Shown: one piece after another, positions 16,801 through 24,537 of the stretch
How the letters are laid out: each line of letters opens with the position of its first letter
How positions within the stretch are numbered: the first letter of the stretch is position 1
NCBI GenBank assembly: GCA_903915655.1
Contig: CAIWTU010000038.1
Coordinates: 1 to 32,564, forward strand
From: an uncultured Geobacter sp.
GTDB taxonomy: Bacteria > Desulfobacterota > Desulfuromonadia > Geobacterales > Geobacteraceae
DNA: 32,564 bases
Direction of reading: 5' to 3'
The notes under the pieces: model-generated
Databases searched by the model: none
The model's input: the letters and a program-made list of their open reading frames with translations, nothing else
What the model was told of the DNA's origin: nothing
Made by a program: the position numbers and the translations under genes

Positions 16801-16915
16801 TGGGAAGGTCATTTACCGGAAGGAGACGATAGGCGAAAAGTCCAAAAATAAGGATCGACGCCATTATCAGGGTAGTCATGATCGGCCGCTTGATAAAAAT
16901 CTCGGCAATGTTCAT
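13820..16915 (-). CDS. RND (HAE-1) efflux pump, inner-membrane subunit
   Basis: A 1031-residue AcrB/MdtB-class antiporter of standard family length. It opens MNIAEIFIKRPIMTTLIM, the usual first helix. PLERQFSTIAGVDSMTS and QVQVFGAQKYAVR are classic porter-domain segments. Proton-relay aspartates are D401-D402 in SVGFVVDDAIVMLENI, and the relay Lys is in GIVKKNAIMMIDFALEAQR near 930. Late helices include TTMAALMGTLPIALGFGAGAEARQPLG. It expels hydrophobic drugs or metabolites by proton exchange, acting with the adaptor encoded just upstream (ATGA overlap) and the single TolC of the cluster. It is the last gene of the minus-strand efflux set. Substrates are not deducible; PVNDLPNVDFPTI puts it near the MdtBC/MuxBC branch. 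Confidence 0.93.
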   Translation of the reverse strand: MNIAEIFIKRPIMTTLIMASILIFGLFAYRLLPVNDLPNVDFPTIQVSANLPGANPDTMASSVATPLERQFSTIAGVDSMTSANGIGSTRITIQFNLSRNIDAAAQDVQAAISRASRQLPQDMPAPPSFQKVNPADQPVIYLALSSPTLPLYKVNEYADTNVSQRISMLNGVAQVQVFGAQKYAVRAELDPRALASRQIGIDEVSNALSQGNVNLPTGTLDGRQQAFTIQATGQLYNAAAYRPLIVTYRKGAPVRLEELGQVIDSVENDKVASWFNNTRAVVLAIQRQPGTNTIEVVDSIKALIPVFRAQMPASVDLDVLYDRSVSIRESVSEVKFTLGLTICLVVLVIFLFLRNLSATIIPSLALPFSIIGAFAAMYLMNFSIDNISLMALTLSVGFVVDDAIVMLENIVRHMEAGEGVMESALKGSREISFTILSMTLSLVAVFIPVLFMGGIMGRLLHEFAVTISMAILISGFVSLTLTPMLCSRFLRPLSTERHGRLYMGMERFFNGMLNSYDRSLQAVMRHRRSTVGIVIVLTVVTLYLAVTIPKGFLPSEDTGQIFAFTEAAQGTSFTDMKDKQQRLAAIVAQDPNVAAFMSSVGSGGASASSNGGRMNIRLKPRSERKLSADEIIEQLRPKVASVPGIKMFMQNLPAIRIGGQLTKSQYQFTLQSPDTKALYKYAAELETKIRALSQLQDVTSDLQINNPQLNVEMDRDKASALGLSAQQIEDALYFAYGSRQVSTIYAPTNQYQVIMELGSQYQMDPASLAMLYVRSTRGQLVPLSTVANISKNLGPLTVNHLGQFPAVTISFNLKPGLALGDAMPLVDKLARETLPPTFSTSFQGAAQAFQSSLKGLWLLLLVAILVIYIVLGILYESFIHPITILSGLPAAGFGALLTLMIFDKDLNVYAFVGVIMLIGIVKKNAIMMIDFALEAQRREGKAPEEAIYQGALTRFRPIMMTTMAALMGTLPIALGFGAGAEARQPLGLAVVGGLVVSQLLTLYITPVIYVYMEKFQSKMGAWGWLSRNERG

Positions 16916-18078
16916 GGACGAATGACCTTTTGCACCGCTTTTCCCGTCTTTATTCCTACCCTGGATCCTGAGACCAGTTGCAGTTGACCATCGGTAACGA
17001 CTGTTTCGCCGGGGCTCAGACCATTTTTGACCACCGTTTCCCCTCTATACAGCTCTCCGGTTACAATCGACCTTGATTCGACGCTCCGGTCAGCCTTTAC
17101 GACGAAAAGGTACTCTCCCGTCTGCCCCGTCTGCACGGCCTGTGACGGCACGACCACGACATCGGGCAGAGTGGTCAGGTTCAGCACCACATTGACAAAT
17201 TGTCCGGGCCAGAGCCTTCTCCCCTTGTTGGCAAAGGTCCCCTTGATCTTTATTGTTCCTGTGGCTGCGTCCACGGCATTGTCCAGAAAGCTTATCCAAC
17301 CCAGTTCGCCGGGACCGGCGGTATTGGGAATGAGCGCCTCAACCTTGAGCTTACCTGCTGACATGTACTTTTTTATATCCGCCAACTGTTTTTCCGGTAT
17401 GGAAAAGGTGACATAGATCGGATTGACCTGGTTAATGGTTACCAGCACCGGGGCATCATTGGCCTTTACGAGGTTTCCCCGCTGTACCAGCAGATTTCCG
17501 GTACGGCCATCAAGAGGTGAACGGATAAAGCAGTAGCCGAGCTCGATCTCCGCGTTGTTCAGAGCCGCTCGATCCGCTCGCACGGCTTCGCCCAGCGCTT
17601 CGGCATTGGCGCTGAGCTGGTCATACTGGTCTCGGGTTACGATACCATCCCTGAAGAGTTCGCCATAACGCCTGGCCTGTTCCCGCGCATATCTTTCCTG
17701 GGCGGAATCGCGAGCCAGGAAGGCCCTGGCCTGCCTGAGTGCGGCGTCAAAAGGGGGGGTGTCGACGGTAAAGAGGAGTTGCCCTTTCTTCACATCCTGA
17801 CCTTCGCTGAAATGAACCTTGTCCAGCATCCCGCCGATCTGTGCCTTGATAGAAACCGTATTATAAGCCTCAACACTACCGATAACACGTAACTGCACCG
17901 GAACGGTTTTCTGCACTGCTGTCGCGACCATTACCGGGACCGGGGGTTTCGGTTTCGGCTTTTCCTTCGGCGCGGAACAGGACGCAATAAAAAGAAGGGA
18001 AAAGAAGATGCAGAAGCAACTGAAACGATTGCATCCGGAAAATGGATCATTATTGCGGCTGATAGTAATGCGCCTCAT
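16912..18078 (-). CDS. RND efflux periplasmic adaptor (membrane fusion lipoprotein)
   Basis: A 388-residue protein with a type II signal peptide whose lipobox ends FIASC at C34, then a Lys/Pro linker (APKEKPKPKPPVPV). The body is a standard HlyD/AcrA-type adaptor: barrel strand AYNTVSIKAQIGGMLDKVHFSEGQDV, lipoyl half LLFTVDTPPFDAALRQA, a coiled-coil hairpin at about 115-170 (ARFLAR... RAALNNAEIELGY), the second lipoyl half TIRSPLDGRTGNLLVQRGN-like, then the beta-barrel and membrane-proximal domains. It bridges the RND pump, whose start overlaps this stop by four bases, to TolC. GGAGAG lies about eight bases before the ATG. It follows tolC by about 100 bases, which include GAGCCCC/GGGGCTC arms (18105-18149). 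Confidence 0.9.
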   Translation of the reverse strand: MRRITISRNNDPFSGCNRFSCFCIFFSLLFIASCSAPKEKPKPKPPVPVMVATAVQKTVPVQLRVIGSVEAYNTVSIKAQIGGMLDKVHFSEGQDVKKGQLLFTVDTPPFDAALRQARAFLARDSAQERYAREQARRYGELFRDGIVTRDQYDQLSANAEALGEAVRADRAALNNAEIELGYCFIRSPLDGRTGNLLVQRGNLVKANDAPVLVTINQVNPIYVTFSIPEKQLADIKKYMSAGKLKVEALIPNTAGPGELGWISFLDNAVDAATGTIKIKGTFANKGRRLWPGQFVNVVLNLTTLPDVVVVPSQAVQTGQTGEYLFVVKADRSVESRSIVTGELYRGETVVKNGLSPGETVVTDGQLQLVSGSRVGIKTGKAVQKVIRP

Positions 18079-18178
18079 GTATTTTCTCTCCGAAAATCGA
18101 CTCAGAGCCCCTCACCTCCCTTCCGCGATGGAGTGAAGCCGTGGGGCTCTCGACTCTCCCATTTAAGGGAGTGATCTA

Positions 18179-19711
18179 TTATCTGCTCTTCTCGTAAAGC
18201 GTATCTGCATCCTTCTCCGTAACCCTTATCCCTTCCCTCTCAAGCAGTTCACCAGATGCCTTCCAGAGAGAGGTTATGGCGTTTACGTAATCTGCGGCCG
18301 CCTGTATCTGGTTTCCTCTGGCAGCTACCAGGTCATTTTCCACGTCAAGTACGTCCTTGGTAGTTGACAGACCGACCTTGTTTTTCTTTATGTACGCCTG
18401 CAGACGTTCCTCGGCATAAGCGCTCCCCCTCGAAGTCACATCCAGCTGCTTGTAACTGGATTGCACCGCCCTGATGGCATTCCTGACATCATTTATGACC
18501 GTGTCTTCAAGGCTCCTGATCTGAGTCTGCAGCTGTTCAACCTTCAGTTTGCTCTTTATGTATGCGTTCTCCGCAGCACGGTTGCCAATCGGATAGGTAA
18601 ACTGCAGCCCCCCTCCCCATACCGGATATTTGCCGGAACCGACTCGCTCAAGATCCCTGTTGTATTCCGGGGAGAGGCCTGTAAGCGCCGTACTAAGGCT
18701 AAGAGAAAGATCTGGCAGGGTCTGGTTCCTGGCCGCCCTGGACTGCAGTTCGCTGCTCTTCAGGGTAACCCTGAGCTGCCTCAGTTCGGGACGCTCTTCA
18801 AGGGCTTTTTTGATCGCAGATGACTCCTCAACCTTGTACTCTTGCCGGTAGGGGATATCAACCGGAATAATTTCCTGTCCGACCGTAAGCTGTAGCAGAA
18901 CTCGCAGCTTATCAACCTGATCTTTTAAAGCCCGTTCTGCATCTATCAGATTTTTCTGCATGGTGGCGACACCGAATCGGGCATTCAGGATCTCCATGGC
19001 AGGGAGCACCCCCGCCCTTACCTGGGCCTGGGTGTCATTCAGTATTTTCTCTGCCAGAGCAAGAGAGGTCTTCTTCACCTCCAGGTTTTCTCTCAGGCTG
19101 TACAGCTGTGAATACTGGATCCTGACCTGGGATACTATATCGGTGAGCTTTGCCTTGAACTGCTCCAGGGCGCCGGCCTTGCCGTATTTCGCCACCTCTA
19201 TATTCAGTTCAGTTGTTTCCCTGCCGAAATTTTTGAGGAGCGGTTGCGTAAAACTGAGCGTCAGGTCTGACTGGTAGTAATCATTAAGGATCAGCCTGTT
19301 AATTGCCGAGTTGTTACGGTTCCAGCTATTATCGAATGTCAACCCGAGTGTGCCGCCGAACGGAATAAGCCGGCTGACTCCGGCATTGTATTCAAGGAGC
19401 TTTGCCCTGCTGATTCCCGGGGTTCCGCTCGTAAAAGCGTCGGAAGAGAGGGTGTTCGATTCCTGGTAATTGGTCAGGAAGGAAAGGAGAGGATCATAGA
19501 TCCCCTCCTTTCCCCTCAGATCGGCCTCTGCGGAGGCAGAATTGTAGAGCTCCGCCTTTACGTCGAGATTCTTCTCGACAGCCATTTTGATCGCCTGACG
19601 CAGGGTCAGATTTGCCGGCCCCTCTTCGGCAGAGGCCAAGGGGGGAAGAGCTGCTGCTGACAGCATGAGAAATATAGAGAGGAGCCTGACTGGACGACAA
19701 TATTTGACCAT
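18179..19711 (-). CDS. TolC-family outer membrane efflux protein
   Basis: A 510-residue protein with a signal peptide to about residue 28 (ALPPLASA/EEG), then NLTLRQAIKMAVEKNLDVKAE, the first OEP helix. Two OEP repeats follow, each a long coiled helix pair plus beta-strands. Landmarks are PLLKNFGRETTELNIEVAKYG, QVRAGVLPAMEILNARFGVA and, in the second repeat, KVGLSTTKDVLDVENDLVAARGNQIQAAADYVNAITSLWKASG. It forms the trimeric outer-membrane channel for tripartite exporters. It sits between an ABC exporter (macA, macB) and an RND pair, so it probably serves both. AAAGGG lies eight bases before the ATG. A 66-base gap separates it from the upstream permease gene. Confidence 0.9.
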   Translation of the reverse strand: MVKYCRPVRLLSIFLMLSAAALPPLASAEEGPANLTLRQAIKMAVEKNLDVKAELYNSASAEADLRGKEGIYDPLLSFLTNYQESNTLSSDAFTSGTPGISRAKLLEYNAGVSRLIPFGGTLGLTFDNSWNRNNSAINRLILNDYYQSDLTLSFTQPLLKNFGRETTELNIEVAKYGKAGALEQFKAKLTDIVSQVRIQYSQLYSLRENLEVKKTSLALAEKILNDTQAQVRAGVLPAMEILNARFGVATMQKNLIDAERALKDQVDKLRVLLQLTVGQEIIPVDIPYRQEYKVEESSAIKKALEERPELRQLRVTLKSSELQSRAARNQTLPDLSLSLSTALTGLSPEYNRDLERVGSGKYPVWGGGLQFTYPIGNRAAENAYIKSKLKVEQLQTQIRSLEDTVINDVRNAIRAVQSSYKQLDVTSRGSAYAEERLQAYIKKNKVGLSTTKDVLDVENDLVAARGNQIQAAADYVNAITSLWKASGELLEREGIRVTEKDADTLYEKSR

Positions 19712-19777
19712 ATGGATACCCTTTCTGAAATATCATATTCATGTCACATTAATATAAACGTATGCAGGGAGTCGGAC

Positions 19778-21007
19778 CTACTCATACCTTAACGCATCTA
19801 TCGGCTTGAGCGATGCCGCTTTTCTGGCCGGATAGAAACCAAAGAAAATCCCTACAGCCCCGGAGAAGCCGAAGGCCATGGCTATTGCCTGGAGCGATAT
19901 GAGTGTTGGCCAATTGAAAAAGGTAGAGACCAGCTTTGCGCCGGCAACACCCAGGGCCATGCCAATTACCCCTCCCACAAGGGTCAACAAAACGGCCTCG
20001 GTGAGGAACTGTAGCAGAATATCCCGTTCTTTGGCCCCAATCGCCATGCGTATGCCGATTTCTCTCGTCCGCTCGGTTACGGAAACCAGCATGATGTTCA
20101 TGATTCCGATCCCGCCGACGATGAGGGATATGGATGCCACGGCGCCGAGGAGCAGTGACATGGCTTTGGAGGATTGTTCGGCCACTTCCAACAACTCGGA
20201 GAGGTTGCGCACCGTAAAATCAGCTTCCCTGCTCGGTCCCACCCGGTGCCGCTGATTGAGCAGAGTCGTAACCTGCTCGACCGCACGGTCCAGATCCTGC
20301 TCACTTTTTGCCTGAACCATTATGGACCCGACCGTATTGGGGAACTGGCTGCCGAAAAGTTTTCTCTGCGCGGTTCGCAACGGTATGTTAATAATGTCAT
20401 CCTGATCCGATCCCTGGGGCGATTGCCCTTTCCTGTCCAGGATTCCGACGACGGTGAAGGGAATCTTTTTGATACGGATAATTTTGCCCACCGGGTTTTC
20501 CGCGCCAAACAGATTTTCTGCTACGGTCTGCCCTATCAGGCAGTTCTTGGTCGCCCCCTCCAGATCCAGCGGGGTCAGACTCCTCCCCTCCACAACTGCC
20601 CAGTCCCTGACGACCAGATAATCGGGTGTCACCCCCATAATAGCTGTCGACCAGTTCATATTTCCGTAGACAACCTGCGCCGCGCCCCGGACAACCGGAG
20701 CGGCAAGTTCTACCGCCCGGCATTCAGCTTTGATAGCCACGGCGTCGTCCATAGTGAGGGTCGGTGTAGTGCCTGCACCGAGACGAATACCCCCGCTGGT
20801 CCTTGAACCTGGCAGGACAAGGAGTATATTGCTGCCGATGCTTGCGATCTGTTCCGAGATAATCGTGCTTGCCCCGCTCCCAATTGCAATCATGGCAATT
20901 ACCGCAGCTATGCCGATTATAATGCCCAGCATGGTGAGAAAAGAGCGCATTTTATTGGTTTTAAGCGCGCGAGCAGCTATCTTGAGACTCAGCAGAAGAT
21001 CTATCAT
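19778..21007 (-). CDS. macB: MacB-type ABC transporter permease
   Basis: A 409-residue permease: helix 1 at about 20-45, a periplasmic MacB_PCD domain at about 50-260, then the FtsX core with SISLIVGGIGIMNIMLVSVTERTREIGIRMAIGA at about 285-320 and two more helices. The C-terminus (YPARKAASLKPIDALRYE) is the standard family ending. It corresponds to the C-terminal two-thirds of canonical MacB. The start overlaps the ATPase gene as ATGA immediately after a nine-G tract. With 240 residues of ATPase upstream, the pair adds up to the length of a fused MacB. It expels macrolide-like compounds, peptides or lipids using force transmitted from the ATPase, with MacA and TolC. Confidence 0.9.
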   Translation of the reverse strand: MIDLLLSLKIAARALKTNKMRSFLTMLGIIIGIAAVIAMIAIGSGASTIISEQIASIGSNILLVLPGSRTSGGIRLGAGTTPTLTMDDAVAIKAECRAVELAAPVVRGAAQVVYGNMNWSTAIMGVTPDYLVVRDWAVVEGRSLTPLDLEGATKNCLIGQTVAENLFGAENPVGKIIRIKKIPFTVVGILDRKGQSPQGSDQDDIINIPLRTAQRKLFGSQFPNTVGSIMVQAKSEQDLDRAVEQVTTLLNQRHRVGPSREADFTVRNLSELLEVAEQSSKAMSLLLGAVASISLIVGGIGIMNIMLVSVTERTREIGIRMAIGAKERDILLQFLTEAVLLTLVGGVIGMALGVAGAKLVSTFFNWPTLISLQAIAMAFGFSGAVGIFFGFYPARKAASLKPIDALRYE

Positions 21008-21726
21008 CCCCCCCCCTTCACCTGACCGGCATCTGCCGGTTGCGCCACCTGAGTATCGGCCAGGATGCGTCCGTCACGGAATAACAGGTTCCGCTTGGTA
21101 AACGCGGCAACATCCGGCTCATGGGTAACCATGATTATGGTGATTCCCTGACGGTTCAGCTTCTGGAAAATCGCAAGGATTTCTATACTGGTAACTGAAT
21201 CAAGATTGCCGGTCGGCTCATCCGCCAGGATTATGGCAGGCTCGTTGACCAGCGCCCTCGCTATGGCAACCCGCTGCTGCTGCCCCCCTGACAGCTGGTT
21301 ACTGTAATGCCCGGCACGATCGGCAAGCCCGACCAGCGCTAGGGCGGCCATCGCACGTTCTCTCCTTATTCCTGCGGGAACCTTCCCATAAATGAGCGGA
21401 AGCTGGACATTTTCCACGGCAGAGGTCCTGGCCAGGAGGTTAAACCCCTGAAAAACAAACCCGATTTTTTTGTTCCGAATTTCCGCCAGAGAATCTTTAG
21501 TCAGTCCGCCGACATGTTCGCCACCGAGCCAGTAGTCTCCTGAAGTAGGGGTATCCAGACAACCCAAAATGTTCATGAAGGTCGATTTGCCACTACCAGA
21601 TGCGCCCATTATTGCCGCAAAATCACCGCTTTCTATGGTAAGGGAAACATCTTTCAGCGCCTCTACCCGCTGATCCCCCATGTTGTAAACCTTCGAAAGA
21701 TTAGATACCCGGACAACCTTATCCAT
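21004..21726 (-). CDS. macB: MacB-type ABC transporter ATPase
   Basis: A 240-residue nucleotide-binding protein. Walker A is GASGSGKST at 41-49, the Q-loop is FVFQGFNLL, the signature is [15 protein letters not shown], Walker B is [13 protein letters not shown], and the switch is MVTHEPD. It follows the macA stop with no gap (TAG then ATG). The gene ends V-K-G-G-G encoded by a G9 tract (21008-21016), and its TGA overlaps the permease ATG. It is paralogous to the ATPase at 6895-7584 but belongs to the MacB rather than the Lol-like operon, judged by its partners. The gene symbol reflects the N-terminal part of canonical fused MacB. Confidence 0.9.
   Translation of the reverse strand: MDKVVRVSNLSKVYNMGDQRVEALKDVSLTIESGDFAAIMGASGSGKSTFMNILGCLDTPTSGDYWLGGEHVGGLTKDSLAEIRNKKIGFVFQGFNLLARTSAVENVQLPLIYGKVPAGIRRERAMAALALVGLADRAGHYSNQLSGGQQQRVAIARALVNEPAIILADEPTGNLDSVTSIEILAIFQKLNRQGITIIMVTHEPDVAAFTKRNLLFRDGRILADTQVAQPADAGQVKGGG
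21008..21016. repeat. Homopolymeric G9/C9 tract at the macB ATPase/permease junction
   Basis: Nine Gs on the coding (minus) strand come immediately before the ATGA overlap. The ATPase frame reads AAG GGG GGG GGA TGA. One additional G would read AAG GGG GGG GGG ATG ATA, joining the two frames into one protein. Confidence 0.9.
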
Positions 21727-22923
21727 CTAGAACCTCGGACCCATGGAACCGGTTGTGCTACCCGGTTTTTTCTTGGGAAAAATCTGTTCGACAATAACCT
21801 CCTCACCCTGTTGCAATTTCCCCAAGACGACTTCAACGAATGAATCATCGGTTATCCCGGTTTTCAGCAAAACGGGAACAGCTTTTTCATCTTTAAGGAT
21901 GAAGACTCTCTGTCCAACCGACCTCGCTGTTTTCCCGGGACTATTTCTCACCGACGGCTTCGATTCCTCGCCGGCCACCTTCGGCTTGAAACGTAAGGCA
22001 GCGCTAGGTATCTTCAGGACATCGGCTTTTCTCATTATCTCGATATTCACATTGGCGGTCATACCCGGCTTCAGCTTCAGATCTTTGTTTTCAAAAGTGA
22101 TTACAACATCATAGGTAACCACGTTCTGGGTTATGATCGCAGAATTCCTGACCTGCGCAACCGCTCCCCTGAACTGTATTTCGGGATAGGCATCCACGGT
22201 AAAAACTGCAGCCTGACCAACCCTGATCTTACCGATATCTGCTTCATCTACGCTTGTATCGATCTGCATCTTGGTCATGTCCTGGGCAATGGTAAAAAGG
22301 GTCGGGGTCTGGAATGATGCCGCAACGGTCTGGCCGACATCCACATTCTTGGAGACGATAATACCATTCACGGGAGACTTGATTGTGGCGTAGCGTAGAT
22401 TCGTCTCCGCTTGTCTGTAGGATCCAAGAGTCTGGCCGACACTCCCCTCGGCAGCCTTGACACCGGCACGAGCCTCTTGGTACCTGGTCTCCGCAGCATC
22501 AAAATCAGCCTGGGAGACAACTCCATCCTTCAGCAGCTGACGGTTCCTTTCCAAGGTCCTTGCGGCCTCGGTAATAGACGCTTTAGCTTTCCTCAGGTTT
22601 GCCAGGGCGATCTGATAGTTGCCCCGACTCTGCTCCAGCTGGGAGCTGAAAATAGCAGGGTCGATCTGGGCAATTGCCTGACCCTTTTTCACCACCGAAT
22701 TATAATCCACGAAGAGCTTTTGGATCGTACCGGAAACCTGGGTGCCGACCTGAACCATAACCACGGCATTCAGATTGCCGGTTGCAGTAACGGTGGAGAC
22801 GATCGCCCCCTTCTCGAGCTTCGCAGTTTTATAAACCGGAGCAGGCGACCTTTTGAAATAGAAAATGAGTCCGACCGTAACGGCAACAAGTACGGAGAGA
22901 GACAATACCACGATTTTTTTCAT
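21727..22923 (-). CDS. macA: MacA-type periplasmic adaptor
   Basis: An adaptor of about 398 residues. The frame opens at GTG 22935. I prefer ATG 22923 because GAGG lies six bases before it and the protein then begins MKKIVVLSLSVLVAVTVGLIFYF, a clean membrane anchor. It continues with TVTATGNLNAVVMVQVGTQVSGTIQKLFVDYNS-type lipoyl sequence, a coiled-coil hairpin at about 95-165, SPVNGIIVSKNVDVGQTV, and MacA barrel segments (DEADIGKIRVGQAAVFTVDAYP, LKPGMTANVNI). It links the MacB permease to TolC. It lies about 40 bases after the tetR stop and abuts the ATPase gene, so it is probably translated from the regulator's transcript. Confidence 0.9.
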   Translation of the reverse strand: MKKIVVLSLSVLVAVTVGLIFYFKRSPAPVYKTAKLEKGAIVSTVTATGNLNAVVMVQVGTQVSGTIQKLFVDYNSVVKKGQAIAQIDPAIFSSQLEQSRGNYQIALANLRKAKASITEAARTLERNRQLLKDGVVSQADFDAAETRYQEARAGVKAAEGSVGQTLGSYRQAETNLRYATIKSPVNGIIVSKNVDVGQTVAASFQTPTLFTIAQDMTKMQIDTSVDEADIGKIRVGQAAVFTVDAYPEIQFRGAVAQVRNSAIITQNVVTYDVVITFENKDLKLKPGMTANVNIEIMRKADVLKIPSAALRFKPKVAGEESKPSVRNSPGKTARSVGQRVFILKDEKAVPVLLKTGITDDSFVEVVLGKLQQGEEVIVEQIFPKKKPGSTTGSMGPRF

Positions 22924-22965
22924 CATCAACCTCACATCGCAACAGAAGCTGCAGTAGCGATATTT

Positions 22966-23535
22966 TTATTTCAGCAAACCATTCAGGATAAGGTCCAGAC
23001 ATTCTTCGGCGGCAAACAGCGCTTCATCATCTATTATGATTGAAACGACAAAACCTCTCAACAAACTGAAAATGATCTTGGCTTTTTCTGCAGGATCACA
23101 GCTGCGAAAAACCCCCTTTGCGACCCCGTCACGGATAATTTCTTCAATCAGCCGGCGCCGCTCCTTGAAAAACTTCTTCTTTACCTCGAGGCCAAAAGAA
23201 AAACCAAGTTCGCGACCTTGCAGAAGAATCCGCTCTCTATTGGTTTTAGCATAATTTACACTCAAGGTGATTAAACTGGTTATCGCCTCTATCGGGTCAT
23301 GGGTATCTTTGAGGGCATCCCTGGTTTTCTGGTTGATATAATCCAGACTTTCGTTCATAAGGGTCAGATATAGATCTTCCTTGTCTTTAAAATAGAGATA
23401 AAGACCCCCTACGCTGATACCAGCAGATCGTGAAATCAGACGCATATTGGCCTCGGCATAGCCATACTCGGCAAAGACCTCGGCAGCCACCTGGAGAATT
23501 CTTTTTTTCGTTTCGGTTCCTGAACGGTTGTTCAT
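22966..23535 (-). CDS. TetR/AcrR-family repressor of the efflux operon
   Basis: About 189 residues. The N-terminal helix-turn-helix is TKKRILQVAAEVFAEYGYAEANMRLISRSAGISVGGLYLYFKDKEDLYLTLM, the standard TetR layout. The ligand-binding part is helical (INQKTRDALKD..., IFSLLRGFVVSIIIDDEALFAAEECLDLIL). The frame also has an ATG at 23544, but that codon would lie within the likely -10 region. ATG 23535 would be at or near the transcript start, giving a leaderless message. Palindromic GTTCA/TGAAC sites cover the promoter, so self-repression, and control of the macA-macB-tolC-RND genes downstream, is the simplest reading. Confidence 0.88.
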   Translation of the reverse strand: MNNRSGTETKKRILQVAAEVFAEYGYAEANMRLISRSAGISVGGLYLYFKDKEDLYLTLMNESLDYINQKTRDALKDTHDPIEAITSLITLSVNYAKTNRERILLQGRELGFSFGLEVKKKFFKERRRLIEEIIRDGVAKGVFRSCDPAEKAKIIFSLLRGFVVSIIIDDEALFAAEECLDLILNGLLK

Positions 23536-23557
23536 ATGAACCATTGTTCACATGAAC
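23521..23557. promoter_or_regulatory. TetR-type operator array
   Basis: Five alternating half-sites are present: TGAAC (23521), GTTCA (23530), TGAAC (23537), GTTCA (23546) and TGAAC (23553). They form GTTCATATGAAC (23530-23541, perfect palindrome) and GTTCACATGAAC (23546-23557, one central mismatch) with centres 16 bases apart. The array overlaps the start codon and the -35/-10 spacer of tetR. Confidence 0.7.
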
Positions 23558-23570
23558 TGCTATTTGTCAA
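23543..23570 (-). promoter_or_regulatory. Putative tetR-efflux operon promoter
   Basis: On the minus strand a consensus TTGACA (23570-23565), a 16-base spacer and AACAAT (23548-23543) place the start point at about 23536. That is next to ATG 23535. One operator palindrome fills the spacer and another covers the start point. Confidence 0.5.
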
Positions 23571-23686
23571 GACATATTTTTATTGATGTAAAAAGATATG
23601 TTTTTGTTTATCCTGTAAATGGTAGCATCAGTAATACAAAGACTCTCAAACCGGTCACCCCGGCCGCCGACATAAAGGATTAATCC

Positions 23687-24355
23687 ATGAGCAGACGTCG
23701 CTTCGTTATCCCGGATTTGCATGGTTGCGCCAGAACCTTTCACACCCTCCTGAATGACGTTCTCAACCTGCAGCGGGAAGACATGCTCTACCTTCTCGGC
23801 GATTACATAGACCGTGGGCCGAGAAGCAGGGAATTGCTCGATGAAATAATAAGTCTCCAGAGGAAGGGCTACTCCGTTCACCCTTTGCGCGGCAATCACG
23901 AGCAGATGCTCCTCGAGTCGCAGGAGTCACTTTCAGCTCTGAGCCTCTGGATGAAAAACGGCGGGCAGGCAACCCTGGAGAGCTTCAGGGCGGAAGATGC
24001 GGGCGAAATACCCTACAATTATCACAATTTTTTACTTGCCCTACCCAACTTTATAATACTGGATGATTTCATCCTGGTACATGCCTGTCTGAACTTTGGA
24101 ATCGCCGACCCGTTTGCAGACACGGAAACTATGCTCTGGGCCCGATCCTGCCAGGTCTCCACTAAGCGCATCGGAGGAAGAAGAGTTATCTGCGGCCATA
24201 CCGCCATCCAGCGCGAAGCTGTTATAAAAAGCCTTGCAACCGACCGGATTATGCTAGATAACGGCTGTGTGTACAAGGGCGACCCCGAACTCGGCAGCCT
24301 TACAGCGCTTGAGCTTGCATCCATGTCGCTTTACTTTCAGGAAAATATCGACTGA
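23687..24355 (+). CDS. PPP-family metallophosphatase (serine/threonine phosphatase-like)
   Basis: A 222-residue calcineurin-like phosphoesterase of bacterial PPP type. The first metal motif is PDLHG (D10, H12), where GDIHG is usual, so the first Gly is replaced by Pro. The second is GDYIDRG at 38-44 and the third GNHE at 69-72. The later His ligands lie in LVHACLNF near 130 and in CGHTAIQ near 165. This is a full bimetal site. Members remove phosphate from proteins or cleave dinucleoside polyphosphates; the length (~220) fits protein phosphatases of the PrpA/PrpB type better than ApaH. AAAGG lies before the ATG. The upstream interval 23571-23686 is AT-rich and divergent from tetR. Confidence 0.85.
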   Translation: MSRRRFVIPDLHGCARTFHTLLNDVLNLQREDMLYLLGDYIDRGPRSRELLDEIISLQRKGYSVHPLRGNHEQMLLESQESLSALSLWMKNGGQATLESFRAEDAGEIPYNYHNFLLALPNFIILDDFILVHACLNFGIADPFADTETMLWARSCQVSTKRIGGRRVICGHTAIQREAVIKSLATDRIMLDNGCVYKGDPELGSLTALELASMSLYFQENID

Positions 24356-24537
24356 ACCGGTTCTGTACAGATCAACCTTGCTTTGAACTGTTCTGGGGAT
24401 AAGCACCCTGCCTGTCCGAGAGACACGGAGAATGCTTGTTTCATTATTCTCGTCATTCAGTTGTGTCTACATGCTTGACAATAGTTTTTTTAGCTGACAT
24501 TGATTTTAGTGAATTATGTTCTATGGAGGAGCAGCAA

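Noticed and set aside
24436-24537. 34-codon N-terminal extension of the YjbQ protein
   Set aside because: The family starts at the ATG at 24538, which has an excellent ribosome site. The extension has no matching homology segment.
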